From contig NZ_CP045309.1 of assembly GCF_009671205.1 (NCBI RefSeq), forward strand, positions 6,590,001 through 6,654,000: a DNA stretch of 64,000 nucleotides, read 5' to 3'. The position numbers and the translations under genes are program-made. This document shows, piece by piece, positions 34,463 through 42,841 of this stretch; the first letter of the stretch is position 1; each line of letters opens with the position of its first letter. Origin of the DNA: Micromonospora terminaliae. Its GTDB lineage: Bacteria; Actinomycetota; Actinomycetes; Mycobacteriales; Micromonosporaceae. The notes beneath the pieces were generated by a model. It saw only the letters and a program-made list of their open reading frames with translations, made no database searches and was not told the origin of the DNA.

Positions 34463-35710
34463 GTGGGGGAGTCCGAGGCGCGGCGCACCGTCGAGGCCGT
34501 GTGGCGCATGGAGGCCGCCCGCGTCGTCGCCGGCATCGCGGCGCTCGTCCGCGACGTCGGCCTGGCCGAGGAACTCGCCCAGGACGCGCTGGTCGCCGCG
34601 CTGGAGCAGTGGCCGCGCGACGGGGTCCCGGCCAACCCGGGGGCGTGGCTGACCACCGTCGGCAAGCGCCGGGCCGTCGACACGCTGCGCCGCCGGCAGA
34701 CCCAGCAGCGTACGCTCGCCGAACTCGGCCGCGACCTCGACGAACAGGTCACCCCCGACTTCGACGCCGGCCTCGACGAGCCCATCGAGGACGACCTGCT
34801 GCGGCTCGTCTTCGTGGCCTGCCACCCGATCCTGTCGCCGATCGCCCGCGCCGCGCTCACCCTGCGACTCGTCGGCGGCCTCACCACCGGTGAGATCGCC
34901 CGCGCCTTCCTCACCACCGAACCCACCGTCGGCCAGCGCATCACCCGGGCCAAGCAGGCTCTCGCCGCCGCCCGGATCCCCTTCGAGGTGCCCGGCCCGG
35001 CCGAGCGGGCCGAACGCCTCGACTCGGTCCTGGAAGTCGTCTATCTCATCTTCAACGAGGGCTACTCGGCCACCGCCGGCGACGACTGGATGCGCCCCAC
35101 CCTCTGCCAGGAGGCCCTGCGGCTGGCCCGGCTGCTCCAGGGGCTCATGCCCGCCGAGCCCGAGGTGCACGGCCTCGCCGCGCTGCTGGAGATCCAGGCG
35201 TCCCGCACCGCCGCCCGCACCGGCCCCGACGGCGCGCCGATCCTCCTCAACGACCAGGACCGCGGCCGCTGGGACCAGTGGCTCATCCGCCGTGGCCTCG
35301 CCGCCCTCGACCGGGCCCGCACCGACCATCCCGGCCCGTACGCCCTCCAGGCCGAGATCGCCGCCTGCCACGCGCGGGCGCGTACCCCAGAGGAGACCGA
35401 CTGGGCGCGGATCGCCGCCCTCTACGCGGAGCTGGCCCGGCTCGTGCCCTCGCCCGTGGTGGAGCTGAACCGGGCCGTCGCCGTGGCCCAGGCCGACGGG
35501 CCCGCCGCCGGCCTGAAACTGGCCCGGGAACTGGAGTCCGAGTCGGCGCTGGCCGGCTACCACCTGCTGCCGAGCGTGATCGGTGACCTGCTGTTCAAGC
35601 TCGGCCGGCTGCCGGAGGCCCGGGCCGAGTTCGAGCGGGCCGCCTCCCTCACCGGCAACGCGCGGGAGCGGGCATTGCTGCTCGACCGGGCCGCCGCCTG
35701 CGGCCCGTAA
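34463..35710 (+). CDS. ECF42-type RNA polymerase sigma factor (module 2)
   Basis: A 415-residue ECF sigma factor of the same type as the one at 14264-15466. Region 2 is GLAEELAQDALVAALEQW with GAWLTTVGKRRAVDTLRR; region 4 is LVGGLTTGEIARAFLTTEPTVGQRITRAK. The long C-terminal TPR-like extension contains VVYLIFNEGYSATAGDDW, DQDRGRWDQWLI, PYALQAEIAACHA and PVVELNRAVAVA. Compared with module 1 it has the fuller FNEGYSA motif. The GTG at 34463 starts a compact N-terminus. A DUF998 gene and a DGPF gene follow on the same strand, which is the usual ECF42 context. Confidence 0.9.
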   Translation: MGESEARRTVEAVWRMEAARVVAGIAALVRDVGLAEELAQDALVAALEQWPRDGVPANPGAWLTTVGKRRAVDTLRRRQTQQRTLAELGRDLDEQVTPDFDAGLDEPIEDDLLRLVFVACHPILSPIARAALTLRLVGGLTTGEIARAFLTTEPTVGQRITRAKQALAAARIPFEVPGPAERAERLDSVLEVVYLIFNEGYSATAGDDWMRPTLCQEALRLARLLQGLMPAEPEVHGLAALLEIQASRTAARTGPDGAPILLNDQDRGRWDQWLIRRGLAALDRARTDHPGPYALQAEIAACHARARTPEETDWARIAALYAELARLVPSPVVELNRAVAVAQADGPAAGLKLARELESESALAGYHLLPSVIGDLLFKLGRLPEARAEFERAASLTGNARERALLLDRAAACGP

Positions 35711-35787
35711 AAAATCTTGAGAAGTCATGTCGGATCCCGGCCGGCTCGATCGACGCGTCAGCGAGAACCGATGACGAGGAGATCGAG

Positions 35788-36444
35788 ATGACCAGCACGA
35801 CGCTCACCCGGGCCGCGACGGCACGGGGTGTCCGGACCACCACCCTGCTCGGCGCCGGGGCCGCCGCCGGGCCGCTGTTCCTCGGCCTGGGGCTCGCCCA
35901 GGCGTTCACCCGCGACGGCTTCGACCTGAGCCGGCAGCCGCTCAGCCTGCTCTCCCTCGGCGAGCACGGCTGGATCCAGATCGCCAACTTCGTCGTCTCC
36001 GGGCTGCTGGCCCTGGCCGGTGCCGTCGGCTTCCGGCGGGCGCTGCGCGGCGGGCGGGCCGGGACGTGGGGGCCGGCGCTGGTCGCGGTGCTCGGAGTCG
36101 GGCTGATCGTCGCCGGGGTGCTCCGCGCCGACCCGAGCATGGGCTGGCCGGCGGGCGCGCCGGAGGGCAACCCCGAGACGATGAGCTGGCACTCCTACGG
36201 GCACGGGGTCGGGGCGATGCTCTCGTTCGGCTCGCTCACCGTCGCCTGCCTGGTCTTCGCCCGCCGCTTCGGGCGGGTCGGGGCGCTGTCGTCGGTCCTC
36301 GTCGCCGCGGCGACCGTCGTCGTCATGGCCTGGCCCGACCAGGACAGCATCAGCGTCCGGATGGTGCTCGGCTCGGCCCTGGTCTTCGGCTGGCTCACCG
36401 CCGTTTCCCTGCACACGATCACGACCATCGAGAGGAAGCACTGA
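35788..36444 (+). CDS. DUF998 membrane protein
   Basis: A 218-residue protein with six membrane segments that fits DUF998: GPLFLGLGLAQAFTRDGFDLSRQPLSLLSLGEHGWIQIANFVVSG, then GVLRADPSMGWPAG and WHSYGHGVGAMLSFGSL. The family is frequently found with ECF42/DGPF modules and other stress genes; function unknown. It starts 77 bases after the sigma gene and ends 1 base before the DGPF gene, so the three are probably one operon. Confidence 0.88.
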   Translation: MTSTTLTRAATARGVRTTTLLGAGAAAGPLFLGLGLAQAFTRDGFDLSRQPLSLLSLGEHGWIQIANFVVSGLLALAGAVGFRRALRGGRAGTWGPALVAVLGVGLIVAGVLRADPSMGWPAGAPEGNPETMSWHSYGHGVGAMLSFGSLTVACLVFARRFGRVGALSSVLVAAATVVVMAWPDQDSISVRMVLGSALVFGWLTAVSLHTITTIERKH

Positions 36445-36445
36445 A

Positions 36446-36817
36446 ATGCGATTCATGATGATGCACAAGCTGGACGAGGCCGTTCCCGGCAACTTCGAGC
36501 CGTCGCCGGAGTTCCTGAAGCGGATGGGCGCCTACATGGAGGAGGTCTCCAGGGCCGGGATCCTGGTGGCTGCCGAGGGGCTCTGCAAGAGCAGCGAGGA
36601 GTCGGCGCGGATCACCGCCACCAAGGGCAAGAAGACCGTCACGGACGGGCCGTTCACCGAGACCAAGGAGCTGATCGCCGGCTTCGGGCTGGTCGAGGTC
36701 CGGTCGAAGGAGGAGGCGGTCGAGTGGGCGAAGCGGTTCGTGGATGTCTTCACCGAAAGCGGGATCGACGTCGAGGTGGACGTCCGACGGGTGAGTGAGG
36801 GACCGCACGAAGGCTGA
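36446..36817 (+). CDS. YCII/DGPF-domain protein (module 2)
   Basis: A 123-residue YCII-fold protein: MRFMMMHKLDEAV at the start and VTDGPFTETKELIAGFGLVEV as the DGPF motif. It resembles the module 1 protein in length and plan, but its N-terminal half is a different branch (PSPEFLKRMGAYMEEVSRAGILVAAEGL). The ATG comes 1 base after the DUF998 stop. It is most likely the target or modulator of the ECF42 factor encoded upstream. Confidence 0.88.
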   Translation: MRFMMMHKLDEAVPGNFEPSPEFLKRMGAYMEEVSRAGILVAAEGLCKSSEESARITATKGKKTVTDGPFTETKELIAGFGLVEVRSKEEAVEWAKRFVDVFTESGIDVEVDVRRVSEGPHEG

Positions 36818-36874
36818 CGGCGAGATCCGGCCGCCCGGCGGTCACACCGCCGGGCGCCCGGCCGTCTCCTGGGC

Positions 36875-37648
36875 ATGACTGCACTGGTACGTGGCACGGC
36901 CGCCCTGCTCGGCGCGGCGTCACTGGTCGTCGGGGTCTGGGCGCTGACCCGGGCCGACTCGTTCAGCTCGGCGGTGAACTTCCCGCCGCACGAGCACTTC
37001 GTGCACGACGTCGGGGCGTTCCAACTCGGCATCGGCGCGACCCTGCTGCTGGCGCTCATCTGGGGCGACGCCCTGGCCGTCGCGCTGGCCGGCTACGTGG
37101 TCGGCGCCGCGGCGCACACCCTGTCGCACGTGGTCGACGCCGACCTGGGCGGCAGCGCGGGCCAGACCTGGCTGGTCCTGCTGTCGGCCCTGCTGGCCCT
37201 GGCCGCGCTGGTGGTCCGGCTGCGGCAGCTCGGCTGGGTGGTCGGCTACGTCGACACCGCCCCGGCCCCTGCGTGGGCGCCGCTGGTGCGGCAGAAGACC
37301 GTGGTGCTGACGACGTTCAAGCGGGACGGGACGCCGGTGCCGACGGCGGTGAGCGTCGCGGTGGTGGGGGAGCGGGCGTACGTGCGCAGCTTCGAGAAGG
37401 CGTGGAAGACCCGGCGGATCCGCAACAACCCGCACGTGACCCTGGCCCCCTCGACGGCCCTCGGCAAGCCGACCGGGGCGGCGGTGGAGGCGGTGGCGCG
37501 CCGGCTGAGCGGGCCGGAGTACCGGGCGGCGAGCCGGGCGCTGGTCCGGAAGCACCCGCTGCTGCACGGGGTGCTCGTGCCGCTGACGCACCGGCTCGGC
37601 CGGGCGCGGACCGGCCGCACCGTGCACTTCGAACTGACTGCACGCTGA
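36875..37648 (+). CDS. Four-helix membrane domain fused to a PPOX/F420-type oxidoreductase
   Basis: A 257-residue fusion. Residues 1 to about 115 form four transmembrane helices with conserved-looking His residues (PPHEHFVHDVGAFQLGIGATLLLAL, AAHTLSHVVDADLGG). Residues from about 125 form a PPOX-type split-barrel domain: VRQKTVVLTTFKRDGTPVPTAVSVAVVGERAYVRSFEKAWKTRRIRNNPHVTLAPST, the usual layout of F420- or FMN-dependent reductases of this clan. A membrane-tethered PPOX enzyme is less usual than the free-standing form. The gene follows the DGPF gene by 57 bases and precedes the PadR operon. Confidence 0.82.
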   Translation: MTALVRGTAALLGAASLVVGVWALTRADSFSSAVNFPPHEHFVHDVGAFQLGIGATLLLALIWGDALAVALAGYVVGAAAHTLSHVVDADLGGSAGQTWLVLLSALLALAALVVRLRQLGWVVGYVDTAPAPAWAPLVRQKTVVLTTFKRDGTPVPTAVSVAVVGERAYVRSFEKAWKTRRIRNNPHVTLAPSTALGKPTGAAVEAVARRLSGPEYRAASRALVRKHPLLHGVLVPLTHRLGRARTGRTVHFELTAR

Positions 37649-37649
37649 A

Positions 37650-37670
37650 GGTATATACGCGAGGTATACC
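37650..37670 (+). promoter_or_regulatory. Palindromic site upstream of the PadR operon
   Basis: GGTATA at 37650-37655 and TATACC at 37665-37670 form a 6-bp inverted repeat with a 9-base centre, followed by gggtat at 37676. It lies 20 bases before the padR start and overlaps the -10-like TATACC, which fits autorepression by the PadR protein. Confidence 0.6.
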
Positions 37671-37689
37671 CTCAGGGTATGGTGACGTC

Positions 37690-38214
37690 ATGAGCGTTCC
37701 CATGACCCTCCTCGGCCTGCTCGACCGCGAGCCCAGCCACGGCTACGACCTCAAGCGCGACTATGACGCCTTCTTCAGCCGGGGCAAGCCCCTGCCGTTC
37801 GGCCAGGTCTACGCGACGCTGAGCCGGCTCGCCCGCGACGGCAAGATCGTGATCGGCGAGGTCGAGCCGGGCGTCGGCCCCGAGCGCAAGCGCTACGTCA
37901 TCACCGAACGCGGCGCCACCGAGGTCGAGTCGTGGCTGACCGAGCCCGTCCCGGCCGAGCCCAACCTCCAGACGGTCCTGTTCACCAAGGTGGTGCTGGC
38001 GCTCATGCTCGGCCGCCCCGCCGAGGACTACCTCGACCGGCAGCGCGCCGCCCACCTGGGCCGCATGAAGGAGCTCACCGAGATCAAGCGCTCCGGCACC
38101 CTGGTCGACGCCATGCTGGCCGACCACGGCCTGTTCCACCTGGAAGCCGACCTGCACTGGATCGACACCACGGCCGCCCGGCTGAACGCGCTCGCGAAGG
38201 AGGTACGGGGATGA
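37690..38214 (+). CDS. PadR-family transcriptional regulator
   Basis: A 174-residue regulator: MTLLGLLDREPSHGYDLKRDYDAFFSRGKPLPFGQVYATLSRLARDGKI is the PadR winged helix, with VYATLSRLARDG as the recognition helix and wing. The C-terminal helical part (EDYLDRQRAAHLGRMKELTEIKRSG) mediates dimerisation. The last codon overlaps the ABC ATPase start (ATGA), so it controls and is co-transcribed with the exporter. Confidence 0.9.
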   Translation: MSVPMTLLGLLDREPSHGYDLKRDYDAFFSRGKPLPFGQVYATLSRLARDGKIVIGEVEPGVGPERKRYVITERGATEVESWLTEPVPAEPNLQTVLFTKVVLALMLGRPAEDYLDRQRAAHLGRMKELTEIKRSGTLVDAMLADHGLFHLEADLHWIDTTAARLNALAKEVRG

Positions 38215-38882
38215 CGGCCGTCGAGGCGCGCGACGTGAAGCTGTCCTTCGGCGAGACCCCGGCGCTGCGCGGCGCCAGCGTCGCGGTGGAGCCCGGCGAG
38301 ATCGTCGCCGTCATGGGCCCCAGCGGCTCCGGCAAGTCCACACTGCTGCACTGCCTGGCCGGGATCCTGGTGCCGGACTCCGGCGAGATCCACTTCGACG
38401 GCCGGCGGATCGACACCCTCAGCGAGACCCGGCGCAGCGTCCTGCGCCGGGACCGGTTCGGTTTCGTGTTCCAGTCCGGGCAGCTCGTGCCGGAGCTGAC
38501 CGCCGAGGAGAACGTGGCGCTGCCCCTGCTGCTCAACGGGGTGAAGCGGGCCGCCGCGCTCAAGGAGGCGCGGCCCTGGTTCCAGCGGCTCGACCTGACC
38601 GGGCTGGAGCGGCGCCGCTCCGGCGAGCTGTCCGGCGGGCAGGCGCAGCGCGTCGCCCTCGCGCGCGGCCTCGTGGCGCGGCCCGGCGCCCTGTTCGCCG
38701 ACGAGCCGACCGGCGCGCTCGACTCGCTGACCGGCGAGCAGGTCATGGACCTGCTGGTCTCCTCGGCCCGCGAGGAGGGCACCACCGTCGTCCTCGTCAC
38801 CCACGACGCCCGCGTCGCCGCGTACGCCGACCGGCAGGTCATCGTGCGCGACGGCAAGGTGAACGCGCTGGTGACGGCATGA
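38211..38882 (+). CDS. ABC transporter ATP-binding protein (MacB/LolD type)
   Basis: A 223-residue ATPase. Walker A is GPSGSGKST, the ABC signature is LSGGQAQR, Walker B is ALFADEPTGALDS and the switch His is in LVTHDARVAAY. Length and sequence fit the LolD/MacB clade, which works with FtsX-like permeases. It overlaps the genes on both sides by 4 bp. With the PadR regulator upstream this is a typical actinobacterial self-regulated export or peptide-resistance operon. Confidence 0.93.
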   Translation: MTAVEARDVKLSFGETPALRGASVAVEPGEIVAVMGPSGSGKSTLLHCLAGILVPDSGEIHFDGRRIDTLSETRRSVLRRDRFGFVFQSGQLVPELTAEENVALPLLLNGVKRAAALKEARPWFQRLDLTGLERRRSGELSGGQAQRVALARGLVARPGALFADEPTGALDSLTGEQVMDLLVSSAREEGTTVVLVTHDARVAAYADRQVIVRDGKVNALVTA

Positions 38883-41128
38883 TCCGGTTCGCGGTCCGGC
38901 TGTCCCTGGCCGGCGGGCGGGAGGCCGCAACAAGGCTCGTCGTCATCGCCGCCGCCGTGGCGCTCGGCGTCGGCATGCTCCTGGCCACCCTCGCCGGCAT
39001 GAACGCCGTCGACGCCCAGAACCAGCGGTACGCCTGGCTCAACACCGCCGTCGCCCCGGCCTCCACCGACCCGGCGGCCGAGCCGATGTGGTGGCTGATC
39101 CGGGAGGACTACCACGACGGCGACTCGATCGGCCGGGTCGAGGTCGCCGCGACCGGCCCGGAGGCGCCCGTCCCGCCGGGCATCCCGCGCCTGCCCGGCC
39201 CCGGCGAGTACTACGTCTCACCCGCCCTCGGCGAGCTGCTGCGGAGCACCCCGGCGGCGCAACTCGGTGACCGCTTCCCGGGCCACCAGGTGGGCACCAT
39301 CGGCCGGGAGGCGCTGCCCTCGCCGGACTCGCTGCTGATCGTCATCGGCCGCACCCCGGCCGACCTCGAACAGCTGGGCGCGCGCAAGGTCACCCAGATC
39401 ATGACCACCTCGCCGGACGGCTGCCCCAGAGGCTGCTACGTCGGCATCAACCACGACGGCATGGCCCTCGTGCTCTCCATCGTCGCCGCCGCGCTGCTGT
39501 TCCCGGTGCTCATCTTCATCGGCACCGCCACCCGGCTGGCCGCCACCCGCCGGGAACAGCGCTTCGCCGCCATGCGCCTGATCGGCGCCACACCACGGCA
39601 GATCTCCGTCATCTCCGCCGTGGAGTCCGTGCTCGCCGCCGCAGTCGGCACGGCCGTCGGGTTCGGCCTGTTCCTCGCCGTCCGCCCGGCGCTGGCCGAG
39701 ATCCCGTTCACCGGCGAGCGCTTCTTCACCGCCGACCTCGCACTGACCCTCACCGACGTCCTGGCCGTCGCGGCCGGCATCCCGCTCGGCGCTGTGGCGG
39801 CATCCTGGCTGGCGCTGCGCCGGGTGCAGATCTCCCCGCTGGGCGTCGCGCGCCGGGTCACCCCGAAACCGCCACGCGCCTGGCGGCTCATCCCGCTGGT
39901 CGCCGGGCTCGTCGAGCTGGCGTACTTCGTCGGCCGGCGGCCGCCCACGACCAACGGGCAGCTCACCGCGTACCTCTCGGGGTTCCTGCTGATCCTCACC
40001 GGGCTGGTGCTGGCCGGGCCGTGGCTGACCATGGTCGGCGCGCGGCTGCTGGCCGGGCGGGCGAGTCGGCCCGCGGCGCTCATCGCCGGGCGGCGCCTCG
40101 CCGACAATCCCCGGGCCGGCTTCCGGTCCGTGAGCGGGCTGATCGTGGCGCTGTTCGTGACGAGCGTGGCCACCGGCATCATCACCACCTACGTGGCCAA
40201 CCGGGGCGAGCCGCGCACCGACTCGGTGGCCGCCACGTCCCTGACCACGTGGTTCCCGCCCGAGGACGGCCCCGCGCCCACCGCGGACCAGATCCCGGCC
40301 GGGCTCGCGACGATCCCCGGGGTACGCAGCGTGACCCTGGTCCACGCCAACCCCGTCACGGAGCCACCCCCGATGGAGGTGTACGGGCCGGCGGACGCCC
40401 CCGTCCAGCGGTGGTGGTATCCGGGCGTCATCACGTGCGCCGAGCTGGACCGGCTCGCGGTGTTCGGCGCCTGCCCACCCGGCGCGCGGGTCGCGACGGT
40501 GGCCGACGACCTCATCGGCGAGCGCGCGTGGGACCTGACCAACGACGACTACGTCTGGCCCGCCGCCGACCTGGACCCGGCGCAGGTCGAGCGGCAGCCA
40601 ATCCGGTCGGTGGTCGTCAACACCACCAGCAGCGCCGCGTTCGAGCGGGCCCGAACCATGCTGATCAACGCGTTCCCGACGAATCGATTCCCAGGCAGCG
40701 TCGCCGAGTGGGAGTCCGACTCCGCCCGGCTCCTGGTGCAGTTCCAGCAACTGGCCGACGTGGTCATGCTGGCCAGCCTGCCCATCGCCGGCTGCAGTCT
40801 GGCGGTGAGCGTGGCCGGCGGGCTGAGCGACCGGAAGCGGCCGTTCAGCATGCTGCGCCTGACCGGGGTGCAGCTGCGTACGCTGCGGCGGGTCGTGGCG
40901 CTGGAGACCGTCGTGCCGCTGCTGGCCGTCGCGGCGGTGGCCATCGGGATGGGGTTCCTGGCCGCGCACCTGTTCCTGCGCGCGCAGCTCGGCTACACGC
41001 TGCTGGCGCCGCACGGGTCGTTCTACCTCATGGTGGCCGGTGGGCTGGCGGTGTCGCTGGGGATTGTCGCCTCGACGCTGCCGCTGCTGCGCCGGATCAC
41101 CGGCCCGGAGACGGCGCGGAACGACTAG
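38879..41128 (+). CDS. FtsX-like ABC transporter permease
   Basis: A 749-residue permease. It has an N-terminal helix, a large extracytoplasmic domain, three helices around residues 200-320 (with the FtsX element AATRREQRFAAMRLIGATPRQI), a central group of helices, a second extracytoplasmic domain, and a final block (LSDRKRPFSMLRLTGVQLRTLRRVVALETVVPLL). The two FtsX cores mark a duplicated MacB/YtrF-like permease. Start overlaps the ATPase gene by 4 bp. The substrate is unknown; export of an antibiotic or a lipid is the usual role. Confidence 0.9.
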   Translation: MIRFAVRLSLAGGREAATRLVVIAAAVALGVGMLLATLAGMNAVDAQNQRYAWLNTAVAPASTDPAAEPMWWLIREDYHDGDSIGRVEVAATGPEAPVPPGIPRLPGPGEYYVSPALGELLRSTPAAQLGDRFPGHQVGTIGREALPSPDSLLIVIGRTPADLEQLGARKVTQIMTTSPDGCPRGCYVGINHDGMALVLSIVAAALLFPVLIFIGTATRLAATRREQRFAAMRLIGATPRQISVISAVESVLAAAVGTAVGFGLFLAVRPALAEIPFTGERFFTADLALTLTDVLAVAAGIPLGAVAASWLALRRVQISPLGVARRVTPKPPRAWRLIPLVAGLVELAYFVGRRPPTTNGQLTAYLSGFLLILTGLVLAGPWLTMVGARLLAGRASRPAALIAGRRLADNPRAGFRSVSGLIVALFVTSVATGIITTYVANRGEPRTDSVAATSLTTWFPPEDGPAPTADQIPAGLATIPGVRSVTLVHANPVTEPPPMEVYGPADAPVQRWWYPGVITCAELDRLAVFGACPPGARVATVADDLIGERAWDLTNDDYVWPAADLDPAQVERQPIRSVVVNTTSSAAFERARTMLINAFPTNRFPGSVAEWESDSARLLVQFQQLADVVMLASLPIAGCSLAVSVAGGLSDRKRPFSMLRLTGVQLRTLRRVVALETVVPLLAVAAVAIGMGFLAAHLFLRAQLGYTLLAPHGSFYLMVAGGLAVSLGIVASTLPLLRRITGPETARND

Positions 41129-41133
41129 GCCCG

Positions 41134-41487
41134 CTACCCGAGCGGGACCTGGACCGCCACGTCGTGCTTGGGGTAGTAGCTCTCCACCGTGTCGGCGCCG
41201 TACTTGGCCTTGAACAGCTCCACCACGTGATTGACCCGGTCGGCCTCGGTGATCGGGGTGGCACTCGAACTCAACGCCATCCCGTTCGCCGACACCTCGA
41301 TCATCGGGGTCTGCCGGACGTTCTTGTACCACTGGCTGTCGGAGCCGGTCACCGGGACGAGGAAGACGCTGTCCTCGTCCAGCACGAACCACACCGGGTG
41401 GGTGATCTGCCGGCCGGTCCTGCGGCCGGTCACGGTGATCTCGACCTCGCGGACCCCGTCGAGGGCGTCCCAGACCGCGTTCGCCAC
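41134..41487 (-). CDS. Deazaflavin (F420)-dependent nitroreductase family protein
   Basis: A 117-residue split-barrel protein: EITVTGRRTGRQITHPVWFVLDEDSVFLVPVTGSDSQWYKNVRQTPMIEVSANG is the pattern of the Ddn/F420H2-dependent oxidoreductase family (DUF385-like), where the Arg/Thr-rich first strands bind F420. The protein lacks the longer N-terminal tail of mycobacterial Ddn. It converges on the FtsX gene with 5 bases between the stops. Confidence 0.85.
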   Translation of the reverse strand: MANAVWDALDGVREVEITVTGRRTGRQITHPVWFVLDEDSVFLVPVTGSDSQWYKNVRQTPMIEVSANGMALSSSATPITEADRVNHVVELFKAKYGADTVESYYPKHDVAVQVPLG

Positions 41488-41620
41488 GATTTCCCCCTTG
41501 TGCCTCTTTGGCCAGGCTAGGCGCTTGCGCGCCCGGCCGAGGTGGATTCCGCGACCCCGTCACCGCCCGGATCGCGGTCCACTGAGGAGACTTCGCCGCT
41601 GTAAGGTTGGCGGGCGGAGC

Positions 41621-42841
41621 ATGGGGGACCGGTCCGACCTCGCTCGGGGGATGGCACAGATGGATCAGCAGGCCAGGGAACAGTTGAAGCTTCTGCGCAG
41701 GCTCGAGAAAGTCATCTCGGAAACCGAGTTCTCCTGGTCGCTGTGCCTGGTCGGCGAGGACCAGTCCCGCAAACTCAACGAACTGGCCGCCGAATTGCAG
41801 CGCCCCTTCTCGTCCACCGGTGACGAGAAACGGATCGTATCCGGCTATTCCTATTGGGGCATCGAGCCGGCGGTCAACTGGCAGCGGGCCTGCACGGACC
41901 CCAACTACCCGGTCATGCGCGACGGGATCGAGACGTTCAGCCGGCGCTGGCGGAACCTGCACTCCCGGCACAACGACCGGCCCTACCACTACATCAGTCT
42001 CGGCCCCGGCACGGGCGAGAAGGACGCCGTGGTGCTGGCCGACCTCCAGCGGGCGAACCCGGAAATGTACTACGTGCCCGTCGACATGAGCGCGGAAATG
42101 CTGCGCCTGGGCCTGAAGCCGATAAAGTCCCTGCCGTTCTTCCGGCAGTTCCGCAATCAACTGCTGCCGGTGCAGCTCGACTTCTCGGTCGAGGAAAACG
42201 TGGCCGAGCTCAACGAACTGCGCGGCCGGCTCATCGGCGACGAGCCGGTGCTGTTCTCCCTGCTCGGCAACACGATGGCCAACTTCGACGAGGACGTCGA
42301 GCTGGTCGAGCGCCTGAGCCGGCAACTCCTGCGCCCACAGGACCGGCTCATGGTCGAGGTCGCCACCGCCTCCCACCTCGACGACCGGATGGCCCAGCAG
42401 GCCGCCCGCGAATACGAGACCAGCTGGGTGTTCCGCGAGTTCGTCATCAGCGCCCTGCGCCAGAACACCGACCTCTCGGTGAACATGAACTACGTCCGCT
42501 TCGAGGGGGTCGTCGAGGAGGGGCGGTCGCTGGTCATCAAGGTGATCTACTGCAACCAGTCGGCCGAGGACCTGAAGATCGTGCTCCCGAACCGCAGCGA
42601 GGTCCACTTCCCGAGCGGCGACACCATCCGGCTCCTCATCACCCGGAAATACCAGCTCAAGGCCCTGGCGGCCGCGCTGGCCAAGGCCGGCCTCTTCGTC
42701 GAGAGCGAGGCGTTCACGCAGTTCCAGGCGTACGAGCGGGCCCGCCGGTTCGGCATGGACCTCATGCTCCTGTCGAGCAGCGAGGCCGGCAACGGCCACG
42801 ACAGCGCCGCCCGGGACGTCTTCCGCCGCCCCGGCACATGA
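41621..42841 (+). CDS. EgtD-like (histidine-specific) SAM methyltransferase
   Basis: A 406-residue protein. A helical N-terminal part of about 110 residues is followed by a SAM methyltransferase domain with motif I LGPGTGEKDAVVLADL at about residue 127, PEMYYVPVDMSAEMLRLGL, LFSLLGNTMANFDEDVELVERLSRQLL and a C-terminal FVESEAFTQFQAYERARRFGMDLMLL. This is the layout of the EgtD/Methyltransf_33 family that methylates the alpha-amino group of histidine. No egtB, egtC or egtA gene is present, so ergothioneine synthesis is not supported and another amino-acid or peptide substrate is likely. ATG at 41621 is used; 41651 is the alternative. It overlaps the next gene by 4 bp. Confidence 0.75.
   Translation: MGDRSDLARGMAQMDQQAREQLKLLRRLEKVISETEFSWSLCLVGEDQSRKLNELAAELQRPFSSTGDEKRIVSGYSYWGIEPAVNWQRACTDPNYPVMRDGIETFSRRWRNLHSRHNDRPYHYISLGPGTGEKDAVVLADLQRANPEMYYVPVDMSAEMLRLGLKPIKSLPFFRQFRNQLLPVQLDFSVEENVAELNELRGRLIGDEPVLFSLLGNTMANFDEDVELVERLSRQLLRPQDRLMVEVATASHLDDRMAQQAAREYETSWVFREFVISALRQNTDLSVNMNYVRFEGVVEEGRSLVIKVIYCNQSAEDLKIVLPNRSEVHFPSGDTIRLLITRKYQLKALAAALAKAGLFVESEAFTQFQAYERARRFGMDLMLLSSSEAGNGHDSAARDVFRRPGT

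Noticed and set aside
35701-35760. Fifth copy of the GATCTTGG palindrome (aaaaaatcttgagaag)
   Set aside because: Only a short match to one arm; no CCAAGATC arm follows at the right distance.
41621-42841. Ergothioneine biosynthesis
   Set aside because: Only an EgtD-like protein is present; EgtA, EgtB, EgtC and EgtE are absent from the neighbourhood.
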